DNA of 64,000 bases from contig JAGTWJ010000001.1 of NCBI GenBank assembly GCA_020064725.1, positions 992,001-1,056,000 on the forward strand, in the 5' to 3' direction. A program made the position numbers and the translations under genes. Origin of the DNA: Drechslerella dactyloides. Taxonomy: Eukaryota > Ascomycota > Orbiliomycetes > Orbiliales > Orbiliaceae. Below are positions 1-11,053 of the stretch, one piece after another. The notes below the pieces were generated by a model. The model ran no database searches. It was not told the origin of the DNA and saw only the letters and a list, made by a program, of their open reading frames with translations. How positions within the stretch are numbered: position 1 is the stretch's first letter; each line of letters begins with the position of its first letter.

Positions 1-491
1 ACGAAACCCCCCAGAACTGCATGCGCGAACATTGGTGGATTGTATCTTACGCTGTTGGTGGAATCTGTTACGTTAGTGATGTTCCATTGATTGTACTGCA
101 TGTCGTCACGTCGCAGCTTTTCAGCTGGGACCGCACATACGGGCGGCGCGTACGAAGGATGGCGCCGTATACTATAAAATGGTTTGTGTGGGCGATACAG
201 ATGCTTGCTGTTCCCTGTATACTATAATACTACTTACTCTATTGCATTCTTTCGGTTTCGAATACGAGGAGAATTGATCGATTGAGCTCAAGGGTAATAT
301 TATTTAATACAGTTACGCAGAAGCAGTGTGTGGTAATTTGCGGGGGGTTGCACACGGGTATACCATTGTTACACACGCTTTAATTACGCCCTGACGATAA
401 TATCACCAATTGCCACCCTTCGACGGATAGCAGCCACCCGTGTATACCGACGATTGCGATATAATATTTGTATAAGATACGGTCGATAATA
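1..491. other. Upstream region of the ornithine decarboxylase gene
   Basis: No convincing gene is seen here. A 68-codon open frame at 21-227 lacks any recognisable domain and may be chance or a leader reading frame. The 90 bases before the ornithine decarboxylase ATG are AT-rich. I cannot locate a transcription start from sequence alone. Confidence 0.4.
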
Positions 492-1940
492 ATGTCGACG
501 TTCACGCCTACCGATCTGGCGATTGCAAAGCACGTGCGGTCCGTGGAGTTGTCGGAATGCGAACTATACGGCGAAGACGGCTTCTGGGTCGCCGACCTGG
601 ATATCGTGCGGCGGCAGCTGGCGCGGTGGGCGAAAGAGCTGCCTTCCGTCCGGCCGTTCTACGGTACACCTTACCCTCCCCATATCTCCACTCACCTATA
701 CACGCGCCGCATGCTAATCAGTATATTTTATATAGCGGTAAAATGCAACCCGACGCCCCGGCTGCTCGAGCTGCTGGCGTCACCACCGTACAACACCGGC
801 TTCGACTGCGCGACCCACGCTGAGCTAGCACACATCCTCTCCCTCGGCGTGCCGGGCGACGACATCATCTATGCGAACCCGTGCAAGGCGCCAAGCCACC
901 TTCGCTTCGCGGCCTCTCGATCCGTGCGGACGATGACGTTCGATAATGTTGCTGAACTGCACAAGATCGCGCGCTGCAGTCCCGGCGCCCGCTGCGTCGT
1001 TCGTATCAAACTTACTCCTACTACGAGCGGTGACGACGACGAGGATATAGAGACGCCGCGGTACGATTTGAGTCTGAAATACGGCGTTACCGTTGATGGT
1101 GCGCGGGAGCTGTTGAGACTTGCGAGAACGTTGGACGTGGCTGTCGTCGGCGTGGCGTTCCACGTTGGGTCCGCGCAGTCGGATGTGCGGGCGTACGCGC
1201 GGTATATCTGTGAGGCGCGCCGGGTATGGCGGGTCGCGGAAGACACGGGACACGATTTCACGCTGCTGGATATCGGCGGCGGGTTCATGGACGAGAGGTT
1301 TGAAGAAGCAGCGGCCGTTATACGTACTGCGCTGGAGGCGGAGTTTGGCGATGTTGCGAATGCGCAGGTGATAGCGGAACCGGGTAGGTTTATCTGCGCT
1401 CCGGCGTTCGCGCTGGCGACGAGCGTGGTCGCGGTGCGGTGTGAGAGTGAAGACGCCGCGGGACGGCGGTCGGTGTACCTGTCCGATGGGATATATTCGA
1501 ATCTGAACGCGGCGACGTGGCCCGGTGAACTCACGTTTCCGAAGGCGGTGAAGGGGCGGCGGATGCTATCGGTAGAAGATGCGGATATCGCGCCGGTGAG
1601 TCCGACGGGCAGCGATCGAGACAGCGGTATCGAAGTTGGCGATGCATACGGAGATGCGGACGGCGAGGTTGGAGTGCAGATGGAGGGCGCGCTGCAGGAG
1701 TACGCGGTGTGGGGACCGACGTGCGATTCCGGGGACGTGATACTGAAGAGCGCGTGGCTGCCGCGGGGGATTGAAGTCGGCGACTGGCTCGTGTTCAAGG
1801 AGCTTGGAGGTGAGTTTTTTATATCGTGAAGTTGTGGGTTTGTGAGTGGAAGGCTGACTTGAATAGCGTATTCGGTGTGCATGCGGTCGCCGTTCAACGG
1901 ATTCGCGACAGAGCACAAGTTCTACTACCTCAACGAGTGA
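492..1940 (+). CDS. SPE1: Ornithine decarboxylase
   Basis: This is the PLP-dependent enzyme that turns ornithine into putrescine, the first step of polyamine synthesis, in the cytosol. The model is join(492..663,736..1809,1867..1940), 439 aa. The ATG at 492 is the first in the frame. Intron 1 (664-735) has a GCTAATC branch site, and removing it restores FYAVKCN, whose Lys (about residue 60) binds PLP. Further family marks are the AFHVGS and DIGGG phosphate-binding motifs, an EPGR motif, and GPTCDSGD, which carries the catalytic Cys. Intron 2 (1810-1866) joins the frame to a C-terminus rich in Phe/Tyr that ends KFYYLNE, as in other ornithine decarboxylases. Oddly, intron 1 is 72 nt, a multiple of three, and has no stop. 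The length suits fungal family members. I saw no antizyme gene nearby. Confidence 0.95.
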
Positions 1941-2619
1941 CCCAAATGAAGCCAGAGGAGAGCTGCGGATGTCGTTTCGAAGTGGGTGTAATTAAGTACC
2001 TAGGTAAATGTACATGTACCTGCACCGCAGATATATAGGTTGTGGGTCTTGAGTCTTGAAGGCTGCTGCTGCTGTATACCCCGGCACACATCTTGGCGAT
2101 ATCTAGAGAGCGTAGTAGAAATCGTTATCCGGTGTCAATTCTCACTATCAACTGCGCACTGGTTGATACTTTGTAGTATGGTCAGTTGGGATGTAAAATT
2201 TCGGTCAGCGAAGCCCACCTGGTGGATGATTCTAGATCTTGGCGGTCTCAGATTGGTGCCGTGTGCTCTTGAAAATATATCCACCAGCGCGAATCCAAAG
2301 CGTCAAGACAAATGTGACTCTCCAGCCTGCGGTGATTGATACGGGCTTCCCTGAGACCAGAACTGTATTAAAATATGACAGTGCAGGTGTCGGGACAGCT
2401 TCAAGCCAAAGCGCTGTCGTGCTTCTAAAACTCATCCGAGCTCGCGAGGCTCTGTATGAGGATACTAACAAAATACTAAACGGGCAACTTTGAACCACCT
2501 CACCACCATCGCCAGAATCTCCTCCACACCCTCACTCACTCGACTTCACACCAACATCCAGTCACCACGCCAAGATATACAACCCCCACCGCGGAAGACG
2601 CGTCGAGACCATCGCGACA
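1941..2619. other. Intergenic region, ODC to MED27
   Basis: It holds the 3' flank of the decarboxylase gene and the 5' flank of the Mediator gene. Short open frames on both strands overlap each other and show no motifs. A C/A-rich stretch just before 2620 is typical of a fungal 5' leader. Confidence 0.4.
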
Positions 2620-3857
2620 ATGCCCGACCCCGCGCCCCCAAAGCCCGCCTCGAACTCGGACGCCGCCGACGCCGACGCGACAGAGGAATCCACCCTCGTC
2701 AACGCCCTCACCCTCCTCCACCAAATGCACCACAAGCTCACCCTCCTCCGCGAGTCCATCCCGCACATGGTCCAGCCGATAATGAAAGCCGGCAGCTACC
2801 CGACCCCGGAAGCCCTCTTCGACGACTTTTCCAAACGCACGCTCAAGGCCTCCGAGGAGCTCGTCGAGTTCACCTCCCTCGTCTCCGACGAAAAATGGGT
2901 CTTCGAAAAGGCCCTCGCGAGCCGCAAGGACGGTGGGATGACCGTCGCGGAGAGCGGCGAGGTGCGCCGGTGGAAGAGCAGCGCGCCCGTTCCCGCGTAC
3001 TTGAAACAGGCGCTGGACGAGGCTGCGGCTGCGCGGGCGGGGGCGAAGGCTAAAACCGACGACGAGAAGGAGAAGGAGAAGAAGCGCAAGGCGGCGGTGG
3101 CGGAGGCTGGCAAGGAGCGGGAAGTGCCGATTGACGAGGTCGTCGGCGTCGAGAGTGAGGACGCGCGGAGGGCCATCGTTGAGGAGTTCCGGACGGCGCA
3201 TCCGGAGATCGAGGTCACCTTTGAAGACGGCGGCAAGTCGCTGAAGGTATATTCATTTTATCATCTATATTCACCGCTGGAAAGTATCACTAACGGAATA
3301 TTCAGGTCGTCCTGCCGAAGGCCGTCAACCTCACCTTCACAATCGAATTCCCCACCCCGTCATCCGAAGCATCCAACCGCTACATCGTCACATTACCCGT
3401 CCCGCCATACCTCCACCTCCTCATCCTGCGCAGCGTAACCACCCGTCCAAATGCGGGCTCCCTCAAATATCTCCTAGTACGTCCTATCCCACTATTCTCA
3501 CCACTATCCGATGGTACATGCATAGGATGCTAATTAATCCAGGACATGCTGGCGACGTACACCTCAATCTACAAGACCAAATGCCGCAAATGTGCCCACC
3601 TAACCCACGGCCCAAAAGCCGACCTGCCAACCGTCCGCCGCCTGCGCAAAACCATCAAACTCGTCCGCAAGGATAAACAAAACAACGCCGCCGACGGGAG
3701 TGCCGACGGTGGCGACAAGATGGACACGTCGTCGGATAGCGCGCCGAAGACGCAGATTATAAAGGAGGAAAAGAGTGATGGAGATAGCGGGGAGGAGGAT
3801 GCGGAGGTCGAGGTTGTCGAGGAGCAGTGGGTCGCCTACCATGAAGGGTGCATTTAA
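2620..3857 (+). CDS. MED27: Mediator complex subunit 27
   Basis: This is a tail-module subunit of Mediator, which links transcription factors to RNA polymerase II in the nucleus. The model is join(2620..3246,3306..3476,3543..3857), 370 aa. The N-terminal third is helical, starting with a Leu-rich segment around LLHQMHHKL. A Lys/Glu-rich charged stretch follows (about 140-175). The C-terminus has a CRKC pair and a final YHEGC, which fits the Cys/His zinc ribbon that ends Med27 proteins. An acidic low-complexity insert (about 315-360) separates the two halves of that ribbon. Both introns (59 and 66 nt) have good GT/AG ends and CTAAC/CTAAT branch sites and keep the phase. The call rests on the C-terminal zinc signature plus the N-terminal helices. 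The fungal subunit is fast-evolving, so remote homology remains a risk. Confidence 0.8.
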
Positions 3858-4240
3858 TTAATATTGTCGTACATTATATTTTGATATATTAGCCGGATTT
3901 ATATGGTGTATTGTAGGATATCTGGGATGGTATGGCGCGGATGGGATAGCATAGCATATATATAATGGAACGATTTACGAATTTGATACTATAGCATGAC
4001 CCGTGATATCAGCAAGGAAGAAGATGAAGAGAGAAGGACGACTGAGTTATGTGTCAGCCGGTCGCTTCGATGATCATATGAGTATGTAACTAGTTACAAG
4101 GCGGCGTAATGTATATAGGGTGGTAGTAGTAGTAATAATGTAATAGTACCAGTAACGTAGCGTACGTACGTGCGTAAAAAGGAAATGTGAATGCGATACG
4201 AAAGACAGGCAGGCCAAATACACAAAGACAAAACCACCGC
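3858..4240. other. Convergent 3' region, MED27 and RPS16
   Basis: This AT-rich stretch lies between two converging genes. It must hold both 3' ends and polyadenylation sites, which cannot be placed exactly. Nothing gene-like is seen. Confidence 0.45.
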
Positions 4241-4945
4241 TTAACGGTAGGATTTCCTATAACACTGTTAGTACAAATCACATATACCGTCCCACCACAC
4301 TCCCTGACACATGTCCAAGAACGACATGATGAAAGGATAGAATGAAAGGATGGGATGGAAAGATAGAATGACGTACTGGTATCTGGCACGGGCGCCCGGC
4401 CCGCCAAACTTCTTCGGCTCACACCGCCGGTTGTCCGCCACCAGCAACGACCGGTCGTACTGCAGCAGCGCGGCCTTGAGCTGGTTCTTCGAGTGCTCGT
4501 CCACGTACTTTTGGTAATACGCGATAATGCTCTTGGCGATCGCCTGGCGGATGGCGTAGATTTGCGACGTGTGGCCACCGCCCGTTACGCGGACGCGGAT
4601 GTCGACGTTGGCGAACTTGTCGAGGCCGAGGACGAGCAGGGGCTCGTAGACCTTGAAGCGGAGGACTTCCGGCTGGACGAGGTAGATTGGGGACCCGTTG
4701 ACCTTTAGGAGGCCCTTGCCGGACTGTATATTTTATCTTGTCAGTTTTTCCGTTCTACTTTTCGTGGTATCCACCGGACGGTGGCGGTAAGTTCGATGGA
4801 GGGTATGGAATCGGACCTTGCAGTGGGCGACGGCGGTGGCTGTAGATATGTCATGTCAGTATTTCGTTTATATGGTGGTGATGGGGTGGGACGCACCCGT
4901 CTTCTTCTTGCCGAAGCACTGGACGCTCTGTGTCGCCGTCGACAT
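4241..4945 (-). CDS. RPS16: 40S ribosomal protein S16 (uS9)
   Basis: This is a small-subunit ribosomal protein whose C-terminal tail contacts P-site tRNA. The model is complement(join(4241..4256,4377..4723,4817..4839,4897..4945)), 144 aa, the usual length. Exon 1 encodes a start followed by SVQCFGKKKT. A 23-nt micro-exon adds the TAVAHCK segment. Exon 3 carries the SGKGLLKVNGSP, VRVTGGGHTSQ and YDRSLLVADNRR blocks. A 16-nt last exon supplies the invariant KSYR end. The last intron (120 nt) splits a Gln codon, so reading through it gives a false hydrophobic tail. An intron-rich 5' end with tiny exons is common in fungal ribosomal protein genes. It lies divergent to the RCC1-repeat gene and probably shares its promoter. 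Confidence 0.95.
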
Positions 4946-5259
4946 GGTGGGCGAGATGTAGTGTTATGTGACGTGTAGGTTCGGTGTCGAGGGGAGGGAT
5001 GGAGGGGACGTTGACGTCGGCGTGATGCTGGTTCGATGGTCGTGAGGGCGTTCGGAATTCGAGATTGCAAGATGCTCGCTTGGTGTTTGGCGCTGCTTTT
5101 CCCGCAAAATTCGCCGTGGTGCGAGCTATCACGTGGACACCTAATCCAGCTGTCAGGGCTGCGAGCCCTAAGCGCTGCCGAGAGGACCGGCGGCTGGCGC
5201 TTATTCTGGGTGTCAAACACTTTTCGACGGCTGTGTTGTCTGCTCAACGCATTTACATC
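4946..5259. promoter_or_regulatory. Shared divergent promoter of RPS16 and the RCC1-repeat gene
   Basis: Only 314 bp separate two start codons on opposite strands, so both promoters must lie here. An open frame runs into it from the RCC1 gene, beginning at 5065, but its first 65 codons show no family similarity. The ATG at 5260 is therefore preferred. Confidence 0.55.
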
Positions 5260-6396
5260 ATGGCATCCTCGTTGTCGTCTCCTCCTACACCTGCTACCGC
5301 CCCAGATACATCCACATCTAAATCGGTTAGGCTATTTTCATTCGGCTCGAACTCGCTCGGCCAGCTTGCTCTCGGCCATGTCGACGACGCACATACCCCC
5401 TCGCCCGTCCTCCTCCCGCCGGTTCTCCCCACCGACATCACCATCGTAGCCGGCGGAAACCACACCTTCCTACTATCTCACGCGCAGAAAGTTATACACG
5501 CAACAGGCGACAATGCGTTCGGCCAGTGCGCCGTCCCTCCACAGTCTACACCGACGAAGACCTTCACACCAGTCCCCCCGCCGTCGCCAACAGCCTACTG
5601 GACATCCGTCAGCGCCGGCTGGCAGTTCTCGATACTGCTATCGTCCGATGGCAATCTCTACGCATGCGGCAACGGACCACGCGGCGAACTCGGCCTCGGC
5701 GAGTCCATCACCACATCTCCAACACCGACCCTCATCCCGTCGTTCCTACCGCCTGATGTGACGGTGGTACAGCTTGCCAGCAGCGTCGAACATACGCTTG
5801 TACTTGTGTCAGACGGCACGGTATACGGGTGGGGTAACGGCCGAAAAGGACAGCTGGGCACCCTACCCACTGGCGAGAAACACCTCTGGCGTCCGACGAA
5901 ACTACAAATCAACTTACCCGACTTTCACGTCGCAGGTATAGCTGCAGGACGTGACTTCTCAGCCTTTATATCGCGTAGCGGCGTGGTCCATGTCATCGGC
6001 AGCGACAAGTGGAGTGTCATAACGTCCAATCTGACAGCCACGAGTAAGGTGGCCGACTGCCGGGTTTTCAGCGCCGGGTGGGGTGCAATCTACGTTCTTC
6101 GCAGGGACGGTACCGTCGTTTCGTGGGGTCGCAATACGCACGGCCAGCTGCCGCCGGAGGGTATGCCGCCGCTGGATAGCATGGCGGTGGGCAGCGAGCA
6201 TGCGGTTGCGGTTGGAAGAGACGGGAAGCTGTACGCGTGGGGGTGGGGCGAGCATGGGAATTGCGGGCCGTTGGAGGGGAAGCGGGAAGTGGTGAAGTCG
6301 GTGCAGGAGGTGAAGCTTGGAGAGGGGGAGTATCGTGTCGAGGGTATCGCGGCGGGATGCGCCACGAGCTGGGTCTGGGCTAGCGAGGTAGACTGA
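5260..6396 (+). CDS. RCC1-repeat beta-propeller protein
   Basis: This single-exon 378-aa protein is built of RCC1 repeats. Family signatures recur as FSFGSNSLGQL near the start, then WGNGRKGQLG, WGRNTHGQL and AWGWGEHGNCG. The Gly-Gln-Leu turn is typical of each propeller blade. RCC1-fold proteins act as guanine-exchange factors, tubulin-related factors or plain protein scaffolds. The size and the ending (ATSWVWA) fit the small fungal class related to the alpha-tubulin suppressor Ats1, but this is an inference. There is no signal peptide or membrane segment. It lies head-to-head with RPS16. Confidence 0.85.
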   Translation: MASSLSSPPTPATAPDTSTSKSVRLFSFGSNSLGQLALGHVDDAHTPSPVLLPPVLPTDITIVAGGNHTFLLSHAQKVIHATGDNAFGQCAVPPQSTPTKTFTPVPPPSPTAYWTSVSAGWQFSILLSSDGNLYACGNGPRGELGLGESITTSPTPTLIPSFLPPDVTVVQLASSVEHTLVLVSDGTVYGWGNGRKGQLGTLPTGEKHLWRPTKLQINLPDFHVAGIAAGRDFSAFISRSGVVHVIGSDKWSVITSNLTATSKVADCRVFSAGWGAIYVLRRDGTVVSWGRNTHGQLPPEGMPPLDSMAVGSEHAVAVGRDGKLYAWGWGEHGNCGPLEGKREVVKSVQEVKLGEGEYRVEGIAAGCATSWVWASEVD

Positions 6397-6556
6397 GTAG
6401 CATAGTATCTGATATCACGGCATCAGTCTCGACACTAGCAAACTCGCGGCATATGAGTTGGGAAATTCATGATTCGAGCAACTCATAATTCCCCGCGATC
6501 CAACATTTCTTGGCATTTGTCATTTCTCAACCTCAACTGTCTTGAACGTCACCGCC

Positions 6557-7987
6557 ATGACAGCACTAATCCTGCTCGACCTGCCGCCGTCCTCCTTCTG
6601 CGCCATCGACCTCGCCTCCTTCACGACCGCGCCCCGCTTCCGCGGCATCAAGAACATACCGCCAGGTGTGCACTTCTGCTACTTTTCGCCAACGTCAGAC
6701 GCGCCCATCGACCCGTCTACCACCTCCTCGCGCATCACAGAACTCGACAGCGCCTCGCACCCGTCATCCCTGCATTTCCGCACCGGCTTCTTCTTCGCTG
6801 CATCCCCGTCGACACCACACATCATCCGAAAATGGTGCACCAAAACCGAGACGCTGCTGCCCGAATCGCAGATTCCCACAGCCGACATCGACGCTGTAAA
6901 GCGGAATCTGCCGGAAATCCACCGTGAACACCTGAGTCCCTACGAAAAGCTGCAAGTCCCCGAAGACAAAGTCGCCATCTGGAACACTCTCGCGGCTGCG
7001 ATTACACGCTCGCAGACAACACTCACGCGAATCCTCGGCCCGTCCTGGAGCTGCGAGTCCGCCCGGGAAACAACCTGGGAAAAAGCAGAGCTCGACGACG
7101 CGATACGCTCAAAAACCGAGATAACAGGCTCCCGCCCACTGTACGGCCCGGAGAAACCGCCAGGACACGACGGCAACCGGGACAAAGAAGTGCTAGAGTA
7201 CACCCGCATCGACCTAAAACGCACCTGGCCGCCAACCGCAATGGGACGCGAGCGAACAGTCTGGGCGCGGGACAGAAGCTGGGTTCTCACGGATATCTTT
7301 CGCAAACTATCCCCAAACTACAGCGACGCACCCCACGACGCCGAGAGCCGCGCAACCGCAAACTCAACCGCCCAATCCCTCGCCGGCGACCTACCGTCTT
7401 CCGAAAACACCGAAGACGGCCAGGCGGCGTTATTGGCGGAGGCAGCGGTATCCTTCATCCTCACCGTCCTGCTTGCAAACTACTCGTCTACAATACAATT
7501 CAAGCATATCCTCGAAATCTCACTAACGGCACCTGAAGCCGTGAAATCGCACACGAAATACTTTATCCGACTGCTACCCCTCCTCTCGTCCATGCTGAAA
7601 TCCGCACGCCTCATCGTCGGCGAAAACGCATCCGACGACGACGAAGAAGGCGAAGCCGCGCCAGCAGAAGAATCCGTCCTCGAAGAATTTATTAGCGGCG
7701 GCGACGCATGGCTCGTCAAGCTGCTACGCGGCTTCAACCGCGAACTCAAGGATGTCGCAACCGGCGACGTGCAGGATATGCGAGAGCTGACGAGGCTGAA
7801 AGAGGGGTTCGCGCGGCTGGAGAAGGTGTGCCGCCGGTTCGGGTGGTATCTGGACGACCAGTATGTGCGTAAGGGGATGGTGGATCTGCCGGCGGAGGAG
7901 GGTGGCGGGCGGGTTGAGGTTGAGTTGGAGGATATGGAGGGTGAGGATGAGAGGGGGGAGTTTGCACCTGTTATCGTGGAGCTGTAG
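6557..7987 (+). CDS. AAR2: A1-cistron splicing factor Aar2
   Basis: Aar2 is a U5 snRNP assembly factor: it holds Prp8 in the cytoplasmic precursor particle and is exchanged for Brr2 in the nucleus. This is an intronless 476-aa frame starting at the first ATG. The N-terminal beta-rich domain shows the family pattern LLDLPP, then a GIKNIPPGVHF block (about residues 35-48) and an FFF segment. The C-terminal half is helical and acidic. The segment around residues 210-220 (YTRIDLKRTWP) also fits the family. Only 160 bp separate it from the preceding gene. No catalytic residues are expected. Confidence 0.88.
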   Translation: MTALILLDLPPSSFCAIDLASFTTAPRFRGIKNIPPGVHFCYFSPTSDAPIDPSTTSSRITELDSASHPSSLHFRTGFFFAASPSTPHIIRKWCTKTETLLPESQIPTADIDAVKRNLPEIHREHLSPYEKLQVPEDKVAIWNTLAAAITRSQTTLTRILGPSWSCESARETTWEKAELDDAIRSKTEITGSRPLYGPEKPPGHDGNRDKEVLEYTRIDLKRTWPPTAMGRERTVWARDRSWVLTDIFRKLSPNYSDAPHDAESRATANSTAQSLAGDLPSSENTEDGQAALLAEAAVSFILTVLLANYSSTIQFKHILEISLTAPEAVKSHTKYFIRLLPLLSSMLKSARLIVGENASDDDEEGEAAPAEESVLEEFISGGDAWLVKLLRGFNRELKDVATGDVQDMRELTRLKEGFARLEKVCRRFGWYLDDQYVRKGMVDLPAEEGGGRVEVELEDMEGEDERGEFAPVIVEL

Positions 7988-8306
7988 GCGTGCAGTAGGT
8001 AGCTACTGTCAAATTCTAATATATAGCCTTCGAAAATTGAAATTTGTCCACCGGTGGCTGTTGGTGACCTGTTATTCATTGTATCCGGATGCATTTCAGT
8101 GGTTTAGATTATTAGATTTACCAAGACAATATTTATTTCCAATATTTCAAAGGGCTTTATACCCTTAGCTATCTTAAAACTCCCTCCTGGTCTTCCGGCT
8201 TTTCTCCCAGCCTGTATCTCATCAACTTGAGGAAGTGCCTTTGGCTCTTGGCGGACATTGGTGGTCTTTGCTAAATCTCCGAGTTTTCCGAGTCAATTAT
8301 CCAGGG
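7988..8306. other. Convergent 3' region after AAR2
   Basis: This is an AT-rich 3' flank shared by two converging genes. I see no further gene or repeat. Confidence 0.4.
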
Positions 8307-10161
8307 CTACGCTGTCTGGTGTTGCCCGGCGCCATCTACTGCGTCGGCATCCGCTCCATATTCAAGCAAGAGCTTGACTACCCCCACTTGACCTTTTGCT
8401 GCATGGTGTAGCGCCGTCTCGCCGTCCTTGTCTTCAGCGGTCAGATCAACATCTTTCCAACGCAGTGGAATTTCCACAGTTGCGGTTCCGGAACCGGCAG
8501 CGACGGCTTTCCTAGGAAAATGACGACTATCGGCATTTCCATCTTCCCTAAACAGCAGAGCTGCCAACGCTTCATTCTCGCCCTGCGCCACAAGGCGAAG
8601 CCTTGTTGGCCCGGACTGGTCTCGTGAACCAAACCCTTCATTGCCATGTTCGGGCCCGTTGTGGCCCAGACTGGTATTGGCGGAACAGTCGGGTAGTATA
8701 TCAGTTACCTTCGAGTTTCCCTCCGCTACTGTTGTAGATAGAGGTGCGTGGTTGAATGTGTCTGGGGGGTTGACACCGTCTTCGTTTGCGAACAAGATGC
8801 CAATGGCGCTACAGTCTCATTCCTTTCTTAGCTGTGAACAAAGTGCCACCGAATATACTCTAAGTGGCTGCACGGGGTATATCTGCAGCAAGTGATAAAC
8901 TGAAATAAACAAAAAGTGCTAGATGATAAGAGGAATAATAAAAGAAAACAATTCCACCCCAGTTATGCGATTAGCTATCAAGGCGAAACCTTGAAGGATA
9001 GTAAAAATGCGGGATTTGCGTGCTGCTTCGAACAGTTCTGAAGTGTGTTCTACTCACCATCTTCACGAAGGCCAGCCCACGGCTCCTGATCGTTGACTCG
9101 TTCTGGTTTCAGAACACTCAAAATTTCCCTCGCATACGCGGCAGCTGATAACGCCGCATAGTTGTTCCATTCGTCGTTCTTGTGCGAGTCCGAGTAGTGA
9201 CTGATACCCCGAATCACCAAACACGGGTATGTGTTCATCAGCCCTGCTGCCTCGGTCTCGAAGCAAAGAATTTTTAGATCCGGATCCCTGGCATATCTGT
9301 CCCTCTCTTCAGCCGATTCTATGAGTGAGTTAGAACTCCCAATCATGCCATAGTGGACGCGAACGACGCGGTCCGTCATGCGGTCCCGTTGGTTCCATTC
9401 TTCTAGATTATCAGTGTTGCAGTTGTTGCAATTTGGCCCACCCTCATGTTCGTAATCAGCGCGATACAGTCGATCTTGAATCGGACGTCGAAAGTCCAGC
9501 CGGTGGGCCATTCGTGCCATATTCTTAGCAATTCTATCGGGCAAATCAGGGTCATCATAACGCCGCCGAACCTCCTGTTGGGATGTGCGGAGTACTCGTG
9601 GCGGTGGGCTTAGAAACCCCATTCTTTGGTCATAGGGCTTCCCTTCCACGCTGAGTCTCTTTATCAAGTCCAGCTGCACCACGCCGCCAAGAGTTCCTCG
9701 CGGGGTGCTGACGACGACATCCCCGCGCCGTACATCATTCTCTTTGGTTGGGGCTCCTCCCCCAATTCCAACCATCAAGGCAAATCTCAACTCCGGGAAC
9801 GACCGAACCATGTCCTTCGCTACCGAAGCCGCACAATTCGTACCCCATTCACCGTCAGGCAGGCATGTAATCACCACATTATGGTCGTAGATCTTGCCGA
9901 ATGCGTACATGTTGTTGTCGTTCCTCTTGGATGTTCTAGGACCATTGAACTTGACATCTAACATTGAATGAGCGGCGGTATATTCCTCCAGTAGGGCACA
10001 CACCCAGCCGATTGTATATTCATCCTCGCTAGGCTCGGGTGGGGTCTTGTTGGATTCGGCAATCGGCTTGTTGGCACCGGGTAGCTGCGGCCTGGGGTAT
10101 TCGATTCGCTGTGAATATATGAAGCTTCAAAAATGAAGGAGATGAAGATAGATCGTACCAT
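8307..10161 (-). CDS. Nucleoside-phosphorylase-like protein with one ankyrin repeat
   Basis: The proposed model is complement(join(8307..8815,9058..10108,10159..10161)), 520 aa. After an opening YTIGWVCALLEEYTAA (the usual start of fungal PNP/UDP-phosphorylase-like domains), it has the LPDGEWGTN segment, the VGIGGGAP phosphate/ribose-site loop and a late FETEAAGLMN motif, so the fold is well supported. In fungi this domain often caps NLR-like receptors. Here no nucleotide-binding domain follows, only a linker and a single ankyrin repeat (DKDGETALHHAA...). The first exon would be the ATG alone, and the second intron is long (242 nt), so both ends of the model are tentative. The ankyrin array seems cut short. 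A role in self/non-self sensing is inference from family context. Confidence 0.7.
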
Positions 10162-10997
10162 GCGAAAGTTGCTAAGATTTTACGGAACATGGGAGCAGCC
10201 GCACAAATGTGTGGGTAGTATCTTCTACATACAATGGACTTCCGGGTCGTTCCAAGGGTGCTACGGAGAGTTGAATCCGTCGAATACTGTAGGGGCTAAG
10301 ACCACTGGGATCGATACCCCTCACTATTTATAGCATCCATTAATCTACAGTATAAAAGTTCGGAGATCGGTCGCTTGAAGGAGCCAAGAAAAGGAACAAA
10401 GGTGAATATTTTGCTGTTGTGACTATGGATGACTATGAAGTAAGTGATATTTTACTAGCTATTAGCCATGAACTGAGCTTTCTAGTATACTGCAGAACAA
10501 TAAATATACTCGTGTAGCTTGATTGCAAATAGACATTGCTTTCAGAGGCGAGGCAAGGCTGTGGAAATTATTGGAGCCGTCAAACTTTCCATTCTAGGAT
10601 GCATATACGAGATCAGATGTATCCACGAACAGATACAGCTGGATGTACCAGACGGGATTCTAAGGACACACCTGCAGGGAGACGAGAAATCTGATTGCCT
10701 CCATTTATGTGGGACGTTCTCATCTACATTTGGGGTGATCAATTTAGCCATGGGCTTGGTGGATGGTAATGTGGGGGTACATACGTGTACATGCCGCTGA
10801 TATCTGATAGAAAAGGTGCAGTCAAAACTTCGCGTTTGCAATAGAAGACGCAACATTGTAGCTCGCTGCGTTCGCTGCAAACTATATAGGCTGGCAGTCC
10901 GGAGTCGAGACTAGCAACATTGGCCCAAACACATCTGCCCACAAAATACAACACCCCCTTCACCAAGCCCCATCGGCAATATAGTAGTAGATCTTTG

Positions 10998-11053
<56 letters not shown>

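Noticed and set aside
869..1918. A 349-codon minus-strand frame
   Set aside because: It is antisense to ornithine decarboxylase, whose family motifs and splice sites are clear.
2490..3053. A 187-codon plus-strand frame rich in Arg and Pro
   Set aside because: It is a frame-shifted shadow of the MED27 first exon.
4090..4578. A 162-codon minus-strand frame
   Set aside because: It overlaps RPS16 in another frame; the ribosomal protein reading explains the region.
5065..5259. N-terminal extension of the RCC1-repeat protein
   Set aside because: The extra 65 residues have no similarity to the fold and would use up the whole divergent promoter.
10285..10330. tRNA-like T-arm phrase
   Set aside because: A GGGATCGATACCCC stem-loop is present but no matching acceptor, D or anticodon arms were found.
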